Origin: Rubellimicrobium sp. | GTDB taxonomy: Bacteria; Pseudomonadota; Alphaproteobacteria; Rhodobacterales; Rhodobacteraceae | DNA length: 46,991 nt | NCBI GenBank assembly: GCA_020852925.1 | Contig: JADYZU010000065.1 | Location: 1-46,991 of the forward strand | Direction of reading: 5' to 3' | Shown here: piece after piece, positions 18,111-24,916 of the stretch | Layout of the letters: every line of letters starts with the position of its first letter | How positions within the stretch are numbered: the stretch's first letter is position 1 | Notes under the pieces: model-generated | Databases searched by the model: none | Told to the model about the DNA's origin: nothing | What the model saw: only the letters and a program-made list of their open reading frames with translations | Translations under genes and position numbers: made by a program

Positions 18111-18790
18111 TCCGCGAGCGGCCCTCGCCCAATTGCGGACCGCGCCGCGCCGGCGCGCGCCCCGACATGGTGGTGCTGCATTACACGGCGATGCCGGATG
18201 CGCGGGCCGCGGCCGCGCGGCTGTGCGATCCGGCGGCCGAAGTCTCGTGCCACTATCTCGTCGACACCGACGGCAGCGTGCTCGGCCTCGTCTCCGAAGA
18301 CCTGCGCGCCTGGCATGCGGGGGCGGGGCGCTGGGGGGCGGTGACGGATGTCAATTCGCACTCGATCGGGATCGAATTGCAGAACAGCGGGCATGAGCCC
18401 TTCGCGGACGCGCAGATGGGCGCACTCAGGCGGCTTCTGGCCGGGGTGATGACACGCCATGCGATCCGGCCGGAGCGGGTGATCGGACATTCCGACATGG
18501 CGCCGCTGCGCAAGTCCGATCCGGGGCCGCTGTTCGACTGGCAGGCGCTGGCGCGGGCGGGGCTGTCGGTCTGGCCCGGGGGGGCGGGGCCGGCAAGGCC
18601 GGTGGCCGGGTTCAGGGCCGCCGCCACCGCCTTCGGCTATGACCCGGACCTGCCGCTCGACGCCGTGCTGCGGGCGTTCCGGCTGCGGTTCCGGCCGGGG
18701 GTGTGCGGGCCTGTCGCGGCAGAGGACGCGGCGCTCATGGGCGAACTGGCGCATCGCTGGCCTGTTGACCGCGGCGTGGCGGCGCCCTAG
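18107..18790 (+). CDS. N-acetylmuramoyl-L-alanine amidase, probable CTG start
   Basis: This is an Amidase_2/AmpD-type zinc amidase that cuts the bond between muramic acid and the stem peptide. The core is VVLHYTAMPDA (zinc His), SCHYLVDTDG, VNSHSIGIELQNSGH and the second zinc site IGHSDMAPLRKSDPGPLF. A standard start exists only at ATG 18167, but the in-frame codons before it read PSPNCGPRRAGARPDM, the conserved N-terminus of this family, and the frame holds no ATG, GTG or TTG near it. The best fit is CTG at 18107, overlapping the previous stop as CTGA, with GGTGGGG upstream. If only 18167 is used, the protein is 207 residues and lacks that segment. A C-terminal helical region (about residues 165-227) may bind peptidoglycan. 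Confidence 0.85.
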   Translation: MIRERPSPNCGPRRAGARPDMVVLHYTAMPDARAAAARLCDPAAEVSCHYLVDTDGSVLGLVSEDLRAWHAGAGRWGAVTDVNSHSIGIELQNSGHEPFADAQMGALRRLLAGVMTRHAIRPERVIGHSDMAPLRKSDPGPLFDWQALARAGLSVWPGGAGPARPVAGFRAAATAFGYDPDLPLDAVLRAFRLRFRPGVCGPVAAEDAALMGELAHRWPVDRGVAAP

Positions 18791-18793
18791 ATC
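18765..18793 (+). promoter_or_regulatory. Promoter of rnpB overlapping amidase stop codon
   Basis: TTGACC (18765-18770) and TAGATC (18788-18793) are spaced 17 bases apart. The TAG of the -10 element is the stop codon of the amidase gene. Transcription would begin about 18800, exactly where helix P1 of the RNase P RNA starts. The -35 matches the alphaproteobacterial TTGAC core; the -10 is a partial match. Confidence 0.65.
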
Positions 18794-18799
18794 TGGCGG

Positions 18800-19200
18800 G
18801 CGCGGATGGCCGGACGGCCGCGGGGGTGCCTGCACCTTCGAGGAAAGTCCGGGCTCCACAAGGCACGGTGCCGGGTAACGCCCGGCGGGGGCAACCCCAG
18901 GGAAAGCGCCACAGAGAACGAGACCGCCGCGGGTCCGCCCGCGGCAAGGGTGAAACGGTGGGGCAAGAGCCCACCGCGGGACCGGCAACGGGACCGGCAA
19001 GGCAAGCCCCACCGGGAGCAATGCCAAATAGGGGCCTCGCGCGGGGCCGGTCCGGCGACGGATACCGCCCGCAGGGATGCCTGAACCCGAGAGGCCCGGG
19101 TTGGCAGCACGATCCCGTCGGCAACGGCGGGACCAGAGGAATGGTCGTCGAACCGGGGGTGACTCCGGGGAACAGAACCCGGCTTACAGGCCGTCCGCGC
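18800..19200 (+). ncRNA. rnpB: RNase P RNA (bacterial class A)
   Basis: This is the catalytic RNA that trims 5' leaders from tRNA precursors. Universal core sequences are present: GAGGAAAGTCCGGGCTCC at 18840-18857 near the 5' end and ACAGAACCCGGCTTACAG near the 3' end (together helix P4), plus GGGTGAAACGGTGGGG-type and AATGCCAAATAGG motifs within. Helix P1 forms from GCGCGGATGGCC (18800-18811) and GGCCGTCCGCGC (19189-19200), which sets both ends to within a few bases. About 400 nucleotides is normal for type A. It lies after the amidase gene and before rpmG. Short frames inside it are not genes. Confidence 0.97.
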
Positions 19201-19217
19201 AAGCGCCGCCCGTGAAC

Positions 19218-19264
19218 GTGCTTTTCGCGAAAAGCACGGGGGGCGCGTTTTTCGCGAAAAACGC
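19218..19264. repeat. Two adjacent 20-bp perfect palindromes sharing TTTTCGCGAAAA
   Basis: GTGCTTTTCGCGAAAAGCAC (19218-19237) and GCGTTTTTCGCGAAAAACGC (19245-19264) are each perfect dyads with the same 12-base core, separated by seven bases. They lie 18 bases after the end of rnpB and about 140 bases before rpmG. Either could act as the rnpB terminator hairpin (stem followed by a purine-rich tail, not a T-run), as a protein binding site, or as a mobile or repeat element. The sharp core and the doubling favour a repeat or binding site. Confidence 0.85.
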
Positions 19265-19311
19265 CGTCTTGCGCAGTGCCCGTCCGGTTGGACCGGCGTG
19301 GCGTTTCCCCG

Positions 19312-19339
19312 TTGACTCGGGGGGTGTGCGGTGTAGAAG
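19312..19339 (+). promoter_or_regulatory. Candidate promoter of rpmG
   Basis: TTGACT (19312-19317) and TAGAAG (19334-19339) lie 16 bases apart, 68 bases before the rpmG start. The -35 is a good match to the alphaproteobacterial housekeeping consensus; the -10 is weak but typical for GC-rich relatives. No other likely promoter was seen in this 206-base gap between rnpB and rpmG. Confidence 0.6.
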
Positions 19340-19406
19340 ACCGCCGATGGACATGACCGCCGGGCTGCCCCCACGCAGGGTCCGCCCGCGTTGAAGGAAA
19401 TGAGAA

Positions 19407-19574
19407 ATGGCCAAGCCGACCACGATCAAGATCCGCCTGAACTCGACCGCCGGGACCGGGCATTTCTATGTGACCAAGAAGAACGCCCGCACCATGACCG
19501 AGAAGATGACGGTCCGCAAATACGACCCGGTGGTGCGCAAGCATGTCGAATACAAGGAAGGCAAGATCAAGTAA
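19407..19574 (+). CDS. rpmG: 50S ribosomal protein L33
   Basis: This 55-residue basic protein is L33 of the large ribosomal subunit. The sequence starts [18 protein letters not shown], then [15 protein letters not shown] and [17 protein letters not shown], a full-length match to the cysteine-free type of L33 (no CxxC zinc motifs). The ATG follows GAAGGAAATGAGAA. It is a stand-alone gene with its own candidate promoter and a strong terminator 24 bases after the stop. Confidence 0.97.
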   Translation: MAKPTTIKIRLNSTAGTGHFYVTKKNARTMTEKMTVRKYDPVVRKHVEYKEGKIK

Positions 19575-19597
19575 TCTGCCGCCGCGCCGTTCAGGCC

Positions 19598-19631
19598 AGG
19601 CCGCCCGCGCATCCGCGCCGGCGGCCTTTTT
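19598..19631 (+). terminator. Rho-independent terminator of rpmG
   Basis: AGGCCGCC (19598-19605) pairs with GGCGGCCT (19620-19627), with an inner CGCG/CGCG helix (19606-19609 with 19614-19617), and runs into TTTTT at 19627-19631. It is a clean intrinsic terminator in the rpmG direction. Confidence 0.9.
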
Positions 19632-19672
19632 CATGGGCCCGCCGGGGGTCCGTTTGGGGCGCGTCCGGGCGC

Positions 19673-19702
19673 AAACGAAAGGGGCCGCCCGAAGGCGGCC
19701 CC
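19673..19702 (-). terminator. Rho-independent terminator of the BI-1 gene with UUCG loop
   Basis: On the minus strand GGGGCCGCC, loop TTCG, GGCGGCCCC (plus-strand positions 19681-19702) is followed by TTTCGTTT (19680 down to 19673). The stem is nine perfect pairs closed by a UUCG tetraloop, an especially stable loop. It sits 19 bases after the BI-1 stop and faces the rpmG terminator. Confidence 0.88.
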
Positions 19703-19721
19703 GATCCGTTCCCGGCTGCGC

Positions 19722-20498
19722 TCACTCGCGGTTGCCGAACAGCTGGAGCAGGAACATGAACATGTTGATGAAGTCGAGATAGAGGTTCAGCGCCCCCATG
19801 ATCGCCGACTTCGCCAGCCATTCCTCGTTGCCCTGCGCGGCCTGGGCCACATAGTTGTTCTTGATGTTCTGCGTGTCATAGGCGGTCAGCCCGGCGAACA
19901 GCAGCACTCCGATCACCGAGATCGCGAACATCATCGCCTCGGACTGGAGGAAGATGTTCACCACCATCGCCACGACGAGGCCGATCACCCCCATGACCAT
20001 GAAGGCGCCCATTCCCGACAGATCGCGCCCGGTCACATAGCCGTAGAGCGACAGGCCGGCGAAGGCGATCGCCGTGATCAGGAACACCTGCACGATCGAG
20101 AAGCCGGTGTAGACGAGGAAGATCGACGACAGCGACAGGCCCATGAGCGCGGCAAAGACGTAGAACACCAGTTGCGCGGTCGCGGCCGACATGCGGTTCA
20201 CCATCGCGCTCATGGTGAAGACCACGACCAGCGGCGCGAACATGATCACCCATTGCAGCGGCGAGCCATAGATCGCCACCCCGAACGAGGTCAGGAACTT
20301 GCCGTTCGGCAGCATGGCCTGCGCGGCGGCCTGGTCGGTGGTCACGGCCAGGCCGGCCACGGCCCAGGCGGCCAGCGCGGTGATGAGCATGCCCACCGAC
20401 ATCGTGCCATAGACCTTGTTCATATGCGCGCGCAGGCCGGCGTCGATCTGTTGCGCCCGTGCGCCCAGGCCTGTGCGGATCGTCGAGTAGTCTGCCAT
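19722..20498 (-). CDS. Bax inhibitor-1 / YccA family membrane protein
   Basis: This 258-residue protein has seven hydrophobic segments and the family pattern: an N-terminal soluble part (MADYSTIRTGLGARAQQIDAGLRAHMNKVYGTMSVGMLIT), LVFYVFAALMGLSLSSIF, a central YGYVTGRDLSGMGAF and the C-terminal LTAYDTQNIKNNY, where the aspartates of TMBIM proteins lie. Family members include E. coli YccA and YbhL and are linked to protease control or calcium leak, so the role here is open. The ATG at 20498 has CCGGAGGGAG upstream. A TTG-type promoter-like pair lies about 50-80 bases upstream on the minus strand. Confidence 0.92.
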   Translation of the reverse strand: MADYSTIRTGLGARAQQIDAGLRAHMNKVYGTMSVGMLITALAAWAVAGLAVTTDQAAAQAMLPNGKFLTSFGVAIYGSPLQWVIMFAPLVVVFTMSAMVNRMSAATAQLVFYVFAALMGLSLSSIFLVYTGFSIVQVFLITAIAFAGLSLYGYVTGRDLSGMGAFMVMGVIGLVVAMVVNIFLQSEAMMFAISVIGVLLFAGLTAYDTQNIKNNYVAQAAQGNEEWLAKSAIMGALNLYLDFINMFMFLLQLFGNRE

Positions 20499-20888
20499 TG
20501 CTCCCTCCGGAATGGTTGGCGCCGCCATTCGCGGCGGTTTGCATGGAATATCGGCAAGGTGGCGTGGCAATTCAAGGCCGTCGTTCGCATCGGCGGATCG
20601 GCGGTTGCGCCGGCACCCCCCGTCGCCCGCCCGCCCCTCTCCATCGGAACAGGTATGCCAGAGTCCCCGGGACATGTCTCAAGGCCCATCGGTGCGGGCC
20701 TGGTGGCCCTGGCGTGCGGTGGTGTGCCTGCCGCGATCCCCTGTCCAAAAGGGCAGGATGACTTTTGCAACTCATGCGTGTCTATTGCCGTTCATGCCAG
20801 CGGGCCAAGGCCGGTCTCCTGTTGCCGGGCATCGCGGGATGACAGTGCAGATGCCCTGCGGCCCTGACCGGCCCTGACGGGGCGGCGG
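20499..20888. promoter_or_regulatory. 390-base divergent intergenic region, BI-1 and HTH genes
   Basis: No convincing gene was found here. The stretch has a CTTGAA (minus strand, 20576-20571) and CCGATATT (20554-20547) pair 16 bases apart in front of the BI-1 gene, which resembles a -35/-10 set and, loosely, a heat-shock sigma factor site. A small stem, CCTGTCC with GGGCAGG around AAAA, lies near 20740-20757. Frames through this region have poor codon usage and no recognisable protein. The rest shows nothing I can name. Confidence 0.4.
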
Positions 20889-21269
20889 ATGGAGAAGCGT
20901 ATGAAGCACCCCGTTGATGTTCATGTCGGAAAACGCATCCGGCATCGCCGCTGGATGATCGGCACCACCCAGCAGCAACTTGCGGACAAGGTCGGGATCA
21001 AGTTCCAGCAGATCCAGAAATACGAGACCGGCATGAACCGGGTCAGCGCCTCGCGGTTGTGGGACATCGCCGGGGCGCTTGGCGTCGGGATCGACTTCTT
21101 CTTCGAGGGGCTGGGGCCGCAGGTCGCCGAAGGGGCCGCCTCGGACATGCCGGGGGCGCTTCTGTCGGATCGCGAGGCGCTCGAATTGCTGCGGTCCTAT
21201 TACGCGATCCCCGAGCACCAGCGCCGCCGCCTGTTCGATCTGGCCCGCGTGCTGAGCGAAGCCGCCTGA
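20889..21269 (+). CDS. XRE-family helix-turn-helix regulator
   Basis: This is a 126-residue DNA-binding protein. Residues from about 13 to 67 form the helix-turn-helix: VGKRIRHRRWMIGTTQQQLA, then DKVGIKFQQIQKYETGMNRV and SASRLWDIAGALGVGIDFFF, the Cro/C1 pattern where KFQQIQKYE is the recognition helix. The C-terminal part (DREALELLRSYYAIPEHQRRRLFDLARVL) probably dimerises. Starts at 20889 (MEKRMKHP) and 20901 (MKHPVDVHVG) are both possible; GGAG lies before the second. The stop falls in a 14-base tandem repeat. It precedes an inositol monophosphatase-family gene by 103 bases, with no evidence of shared regulation. Confidence 0.9.
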   Translation: MEKRMKHPVDVHVGKRIRHRRWMIGTTQQQLADKVGIKFQQIQKYETGMNRVSASRLWDIAGALGVGIDFFFEGLGPQVAEGAASDMPGALLSDREALELLRSYYAIPEHQRRRLFDLARVLSEAA

Positions 21270-21307
21270 GCGAAGCCGCCTGAGCGGGGCTGCCTGAGCG
21301 GGGCTGC
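21252..21307 (+). repeat. Four tandem 14-base repeats across the end of the HTH gene
   Basis: Four copies of CTGAGCGRRGCYGC begin at 21252, 21266, 21280 and 21294. Copies 1-2 read CTGAGCGAAGCCGC and copies 3-4 read CTGAGCGGGGCTGC, as if the array grew by two doublings. The first copy codes for the last residues of the HTH protein and the stop TGA lies in the second, so unit gain or loss would not alter the protein unless copy 1 changed. Confidence 0.9.
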
Positions 21308-21372
21308 CCGCGCTTGACCCCCCCGGCGCCGGCGCGTAACCGCGTGGCGGAGATCGGGGCGGGAGGCGCGAC

Positions 21373-22227
21373 ATGAACGACACCACCGGACGGGCCGGCG
21401 CGGGCGCGACAGTGATCGACGCGCCCACGCGGGCCGAATTGCAGCGGGTTGCCCATCTTCTGGCCGATGCGGCCCGCGTGGCGACGCTGCGCCACTTTCG
21501 CAGCGACCTTGCCGCCGACGACAAGGGCCTGTCCGGGCTGGCCGGGGCGCGGTTCGATCCCGTAACCGCCGCCGACCGCGAAAGCGAGGCCGCGATGCGC
21601 GGGATCCTCGGGCGCGAGCGGCCGCAGGATGCCATCCTGGGCGAGGAATACGGCGAATCCCCCGGCACGTCGGGCCTGACCTGGGTGCTCGATCCGATCG
21701 ACGGCACGCGCGGCTATATCTGCGGCACGCCCACCTGGGGGGTGCTGGTGTCGGTCGCGGATGCGCAGGGGCCGGTGTTCGGCATCATCGACCAGCCCTA
21801 TGTGCGCGAACGTTTCGCCGGCGGATTCGGGCAGGCCACGGTCGAGGGGCCGTCGGGGCGGGCCGGGCTGCGGGTGCGGCGCGGGCGGGCGCTGGCGGAG
21901 GCCACGCTTCTGTCCACCTTCCCCGAGATCGGCACCGCCGATGAATTCCGCGCCTTCCGCGCCGTGGCCGATCGCGCGCGCCTCGTGCGCTATGGCATGG
22001 ATTGCTATGGCTATGCGCTTCTGGCGGCGGGGCAGGTCGATCTGGTGATCGAGGCCGGGCTTCAGGCCTATGACGTGCAGGCCCCGATCGCGGTGATCGA
22101 GGCGGCAGGCGGCATCGTCACCGACTGGCGCGGACGGCCGGGCCATGCGGGCGGGCGGATCCTGGCCGCCGCCACCCCCGAACTCCACGCCGAGGCCCTT
22201 GCCCTGCTGGCGGTGGCGGGCGACTGA
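21373..22227 (+). CDS. Inositol monophosphatase family enzyme, likely histidinol-phosphatase
   Basis: This 284-residue magnesium-dependent phosphatase has GEEYGE (Glu91 and Glu92 region) and the metal signature WVLDPIDGTRGY (Asp107 and Asp110), followed by PTWGVLVSVAD and GMDCYGYALLAAGQVDLVIE; the last metal Asp lies in AYDVQAPIAVIEAAGG. The RGY after DGT and the GTPTWG stretch resemble the HisN-type histidinol-phosphatases of actinobacteria and alphaproteobacteria more than E. coli SuhB. HisN would take the place of the missing HisB phosphatase in histidine synthesis. A histidinol phosphate substrate is an inference from family branch; myo-inositol phosphate or another sugar phosphate is possible. 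Confidence 0.87.
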   Translation: MNDTTGRAGAGATVIDAPTRAELQRVAHLLADAARVATLRHFRSDLAADDKGLSGLAGARFDPVTAADRESEAAMRGILGRERPQDAILGEEYGESPGTSGLTWVLDPIDGTRGYICGTPTWGVLVSVADAQGPVFGIIDQPYVRERFAGGFGQATVEGPSGRAGLRVRRGRALAEATLLSTFPEIGTADEFRAFRAVADRARLVRYGMDCYGYALLAAGQVDLVIEAGLQAYDVQAPIAVIEAAGGIVTDWRGRPGHAGGRILAAATPELHAEALALLAVAGD

Positions 22228-22348
22228 GCCCGCCCCATCCCCGCCAGCCCCCCGCCCCCCTTCGGGCGAAAACACCGCAAGCGCGCCGCCTTTGCGCCGG
22301 AATGCCTGCCTAATGGTTGACGGATCGTCACCGTGAGGGGGAAACACC

Positions 22349-22912
22349 GTGCGCCGCTGGTCGTTCTATCTGTTGCCGTTCGTGACCGCCTGCATGGGCA
22401 CGGGCAATCCTTCGGTCCTGTCGAACGGGATGGTGGGCCTGCCCGGCGATCCGCACGGCGTGCCGCAGTTCGAGCCGCCCGCGGGCGATCCGCGCTTTGC
22501 CCTCCTGCTCAATGACGAGAGGTCGGGCGGGGGCGTCACCCTCGTGACCGAGGATTCGCGCCTCTCGGCCACCGCGCTGGCCCATGCCGGGGACATGGTG
22601 GCGAACCGCTATCTCTCGCATACCGATCTTCAGGGCGGGTCGGTCGGGGACCGGGCCTCGCGGTTCGACTACAACTGGAACTTCATCGCCGAAAACATCG
22701 CGCAGGGCTTTGTCACGAACGAATCGGTGATGGATGCCTGGATGCACAGCCCCGGCCATGCCGCGAACATCGTCGATCCGCGGGCCGAGGATTTCGGCAT
22801 CGGCCGGGTCGGCACCACCTGGGTGCTGGTGCTCGGGCGGGAATTCGCGGAGCGGGCGCCGCCCGCGGGCGAAGATCCACCGTCAACCGTTCCTTCAGGA
22901 ATTGCTGATTGA
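22349..22912 (+). CDS. CAP/SCP-domain lipoprotein, first of a tandem pair
   Basis: This 187-residue protein begins at GTG with GAGGGGG upstream. The N-terminus RRWSFYLLPFVTAC has a lipobox-like end at Cys15. Residues from about 50 to 160 form a CAP (cysteine-rich secretory/SCP) domain: LNDERSGGGV, LSATALAHAGDMVANRYLSH, then AENIAQGF and MDAWMHSPGHAANI, with the His/Glu/His residues of the CAP cavity. Bacterial CAP proteins are envelope or secreted proteins with few known activities. A short dyad TGACG-GAT-CGTCA (22318-22330) lies 19 bases before the GTG. A second CAP gene follows 62 bases later. Confidence 0.87.
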   Translation: MRRWSFYLLPFVTACMGTGNPSVLSNGMVGLPGDPHGVPQFEPPAGDPRFALLLNDERSGGGVTLVTEDSRLSATALAHAGDMVANRYLSHTDLQGGSVGDRASRFDYNWNFIAENIAQGFVTNESVMDAWMHSPGHAANIVDPRAEDFGIGRVGTTWVLVLGREFAERAPPAGEDPPSTVPSGIAD

Positions 22913-22974
22913 ACCGGAAGCGGGACGCGGGCAGGGAAGGCCCGTGACCCTGCCCGCCGCCGAAAGGACAGACG

Positions 22975-23484
22975 ATGCGCCCGATTGCCGCCCTTCTGGC
23001 CCTTGGCCTGACCGCCCTTCTCGCCGGCTGCGACGAGGGGGGGACGGGGCAGGGCGCCGCTGTCACGCGGATGCCGGCGCTGGCCGCCCCGGCGGCTGCG
23101 GCCGCGGCCGATCCGGGCGCCGCGCAATCGGTCGAGGCGGCGCTCAACGCCTTTCGCACGGCCGAGGGGCTGGCGCCCGCGCGGGCCAATCCGCAGCTTG
23201 CCGCCGCCGCCCGCCTCCATGCCGAGGACATGGCGCAGAACGGCTATTTCAGCCACACGAGCAGGGACGGCCGCAGCTACATGCAGCGCATCGCCGCGCA
23301 GGGGGTCCGTTCGTGCTATCCGGTCGAGAATATCGCCTGGGGACAGCGCGATGCCGCGCGCGCCATGGCCGAATGGCAGGTCTCGCCCGGGCACCGCGAG
23401 AACATGCTGGTGCCGGGCCGGGTCGAATACGGGTTCGGCCGGGCGGGAACCGTGTCGGTGCTGATCCTCGCCCGGTTCTGCTGA
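22975..23484 (+). CDS. CAP/SCP-domain lipoprotein, second of a tandem pair
   Basis: This 169-residue protein has a signal MRPIAALLALGLTALLAGC with a textbook lipobox LAGC (Cys19), an Ala/Pro-rich linker to about residue 45, and a CAP domain: LNAFRTAEGLAPARANPQL, LHAEDMAQNGYFSHTSRDG, CYPVENIAWG and MAEWQVSPGHRENML. The His, Glu and His typical of the CAP cavity are present. It is similar in plan to its upstream neighbour but the two differ enough that the duplication is old, or they arose separately. GAAAGGACAGACG precedes the ATG. It ends 25 bases before the convergent guanine deaminase gene. Confidence 0.9.
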   Translation: MRPIAALLALGLTALLAGCDEGGTGQGAAVTRMPALAAPAAAAAADPGAAQSVEAALNAFRTAEGLAPARANPQLAAAARLHAEDMAQNGYFSHTSRDGRSYMQRIAAQGVRSCYPVENIAWGQRDAARAMAEWQVSPGHRENMLVPGRVEYGFGRAGTVSVLILARFC

Positions 23485-23509
23485 CGCGCCCGCCGGTTGA
23501 CCTGCCCGC

Positions 23510-24805
23510 CTAGCGCATCCGCCGGCCGCCGACGATCACCGCGGCGATGGCGCGGTCGTCGCCCATCATGATCGTGGGAAACACCGCCTGCCACAGGTCG
23601 TCCGCCCGCGCCGCCCGCTGGGCGATGGCCGGGGTCGAGGCCAGGTCGAGCACCACCAGATCCGCCTCGGCCCCCGGCGCCAGCCGCCCGATCCGCCCGG
23701 CCTGATGCAGCACCCGGGCCGATCCCTCGCCGGCCAGCCACAGAAGCTGTGCCGGATGCAGCGCCGCGCCGCGCAACTGCCCGATCTCATAGGCCGCGGC
23801 CATGGTGCGCAGCATCGAGAAACTGGATCCGCCGCCGGTGTCGGTGGCAAGGCCCACGCGCTGCCCCTCGGCCATCAGCCCGGCCATGTCGAACAGGCCC
23901 GAACCGATGAAGCTGTTCGAGGTCGGGCAATGCACGAGGCCCGCGCCGGCCTCGCGCAGGCGGGCGCGTTCGCGGGCGGTCAGGTGGATCGCATGGCCGA
24001 AAACCGCGCGTTCCCCCAGCAGGCCGAAGGCTTCGTAGGTGTCGAGGTAGTCGCGCGCCTCGGGGTAGAGGCCCTTGACCCAGGCGATCTCGTCCAGCTG
24101 CTCGCTCAGATGCGTCTGCATGAGGCAGGTCGGATTCGCGGCCCAGAGCGCGCCCAGCGCCTCGAGCTGTCCGGGCGTCGAGGTGGGCGAGAAACGCGGC
24201 GTGATCGCATAGCTGGCCCGGCCCCGCCCGTGCCAGCGCGCGATCAGCGCGGCCGAATCGTCATGCGCCGATTGCGCGGTGTCGCGCAGGCCCGCCGGCG
24301 TGGTGTCGGGCCGGTCCATGCAGGTCTTGCCGGCGATCACCCGCATCCCGCGCTGTCCGGCCGCGGCAAAGAAGGCATCCACGCTGTGCGGGGCGACCGT
24401 GGCATAGCTGCACAGCGTCGTGGTCCCGTGGTCGAGCGCAAGGTCGAGCGCGCGCGCCGCGACTTCGGCGGCATAATCGGGGTCGGCCAGCCGCTCTTCC
24501 TCGGGGAAGGTATAGAGGTTCAGCCAGTCGATGAGCCGCTTGCCCCATGAGGCGATGATGCCGGTCTGGGGGTAATGCATGTGCGCATCGACGAATCCGG
24601 GCAGGATCAGGCCCCGCCCCAGATCGCTCACCCGGGCCTGCGGATGGCGGGCGCGCAGCGTGTCGGCCTCTCCGGTCGCGGCGATCAGGCCGTCCTCGAT
24701 CAGGACGGCGCCGCGGCTGCTGTGGTGCACCGCCTCGTCGGGCGGAACGGCAAAGGGATCGGCGGTGAAGGCCAGCGTCTGGCCAAGGATGAGTTCCTGG
24801 GTCAT
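23510..24805 (-). CDS. guaD: Guanine deaminase
   Basis: This 431-residue amidohydrolase converts guanine to xanthine and ammonia. Metal ligands are visible as His75 and His77 in VDAHMHYPQTG, with the guanine deaminase hallmarks SWGKRLIDWLNLYTFPEE, QTHLSEQLDEI, GHAIHL and the catalytic Asp in ATDTGGGSSFSMLRTM. The length matches bacterial guanine deaminases. The ATG at 24805 starts MTQELILGQTLAF. It lies divergent from mgtE (111 bases) and alone in its transcription direction, so it is probably monocistronic. Purine-catabolic partners such as xanthine dehydrogenase are not in the window. Confidence 0.95.
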   Translation of the reverse strand: MTQELILGQTLAFTADPFAVPPDEAVHHSSRGAVLIEDGLIAATGEADTLRARHPQARVSDLGRGLILPGFVDAHMHYPQTGIIASWGKRLIDWLNLYTFPEEERLADPDYAAEVAARALDLALDHGTTTLCSYATVAPHSVDAFFAAAGQRGMRVIAGKTCMDRPDTTPAGLRDTAQSAHDDSAALIARWHGRGRASYAITPRFSPTSTPGQLEALGALWAANPTCLMQTHLSEQLDEIAWVKGLYPEARDYLDTYEAFGLLGERAVFGHAIHLTARERARLREAGAGLVHCPTSNSFIGSGLFDMAGLMAEGQRVGLATDTGGGSSFSMLRTMAAAYEIGQLRGAALHPAQLLWLAGEGSARVLHQAGRIGRLAPGAEADLVVLDLASTPAIAQRAARADDLWQAVFPTIMMGDDRAIAAVIVGGRRMR

Positions 24806-24916
24806 GGGGGCAGGTTATGCGGCCCCGCGCGCCGCGTAAACCGGCCGCGCGCATCGCTTTGGCCGTTGTTTCGCGGCCCGTGCAGGGGTAGGCAGGGCAT
24901 CCGGGTGGGGGTGCGG

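Noticed and set aside
18806-19215. Short protein frames inside the RNase P RNA gene
   Set aside because: The stretch holds the conserved rnpB core on the plus strand, which explains its sequence.
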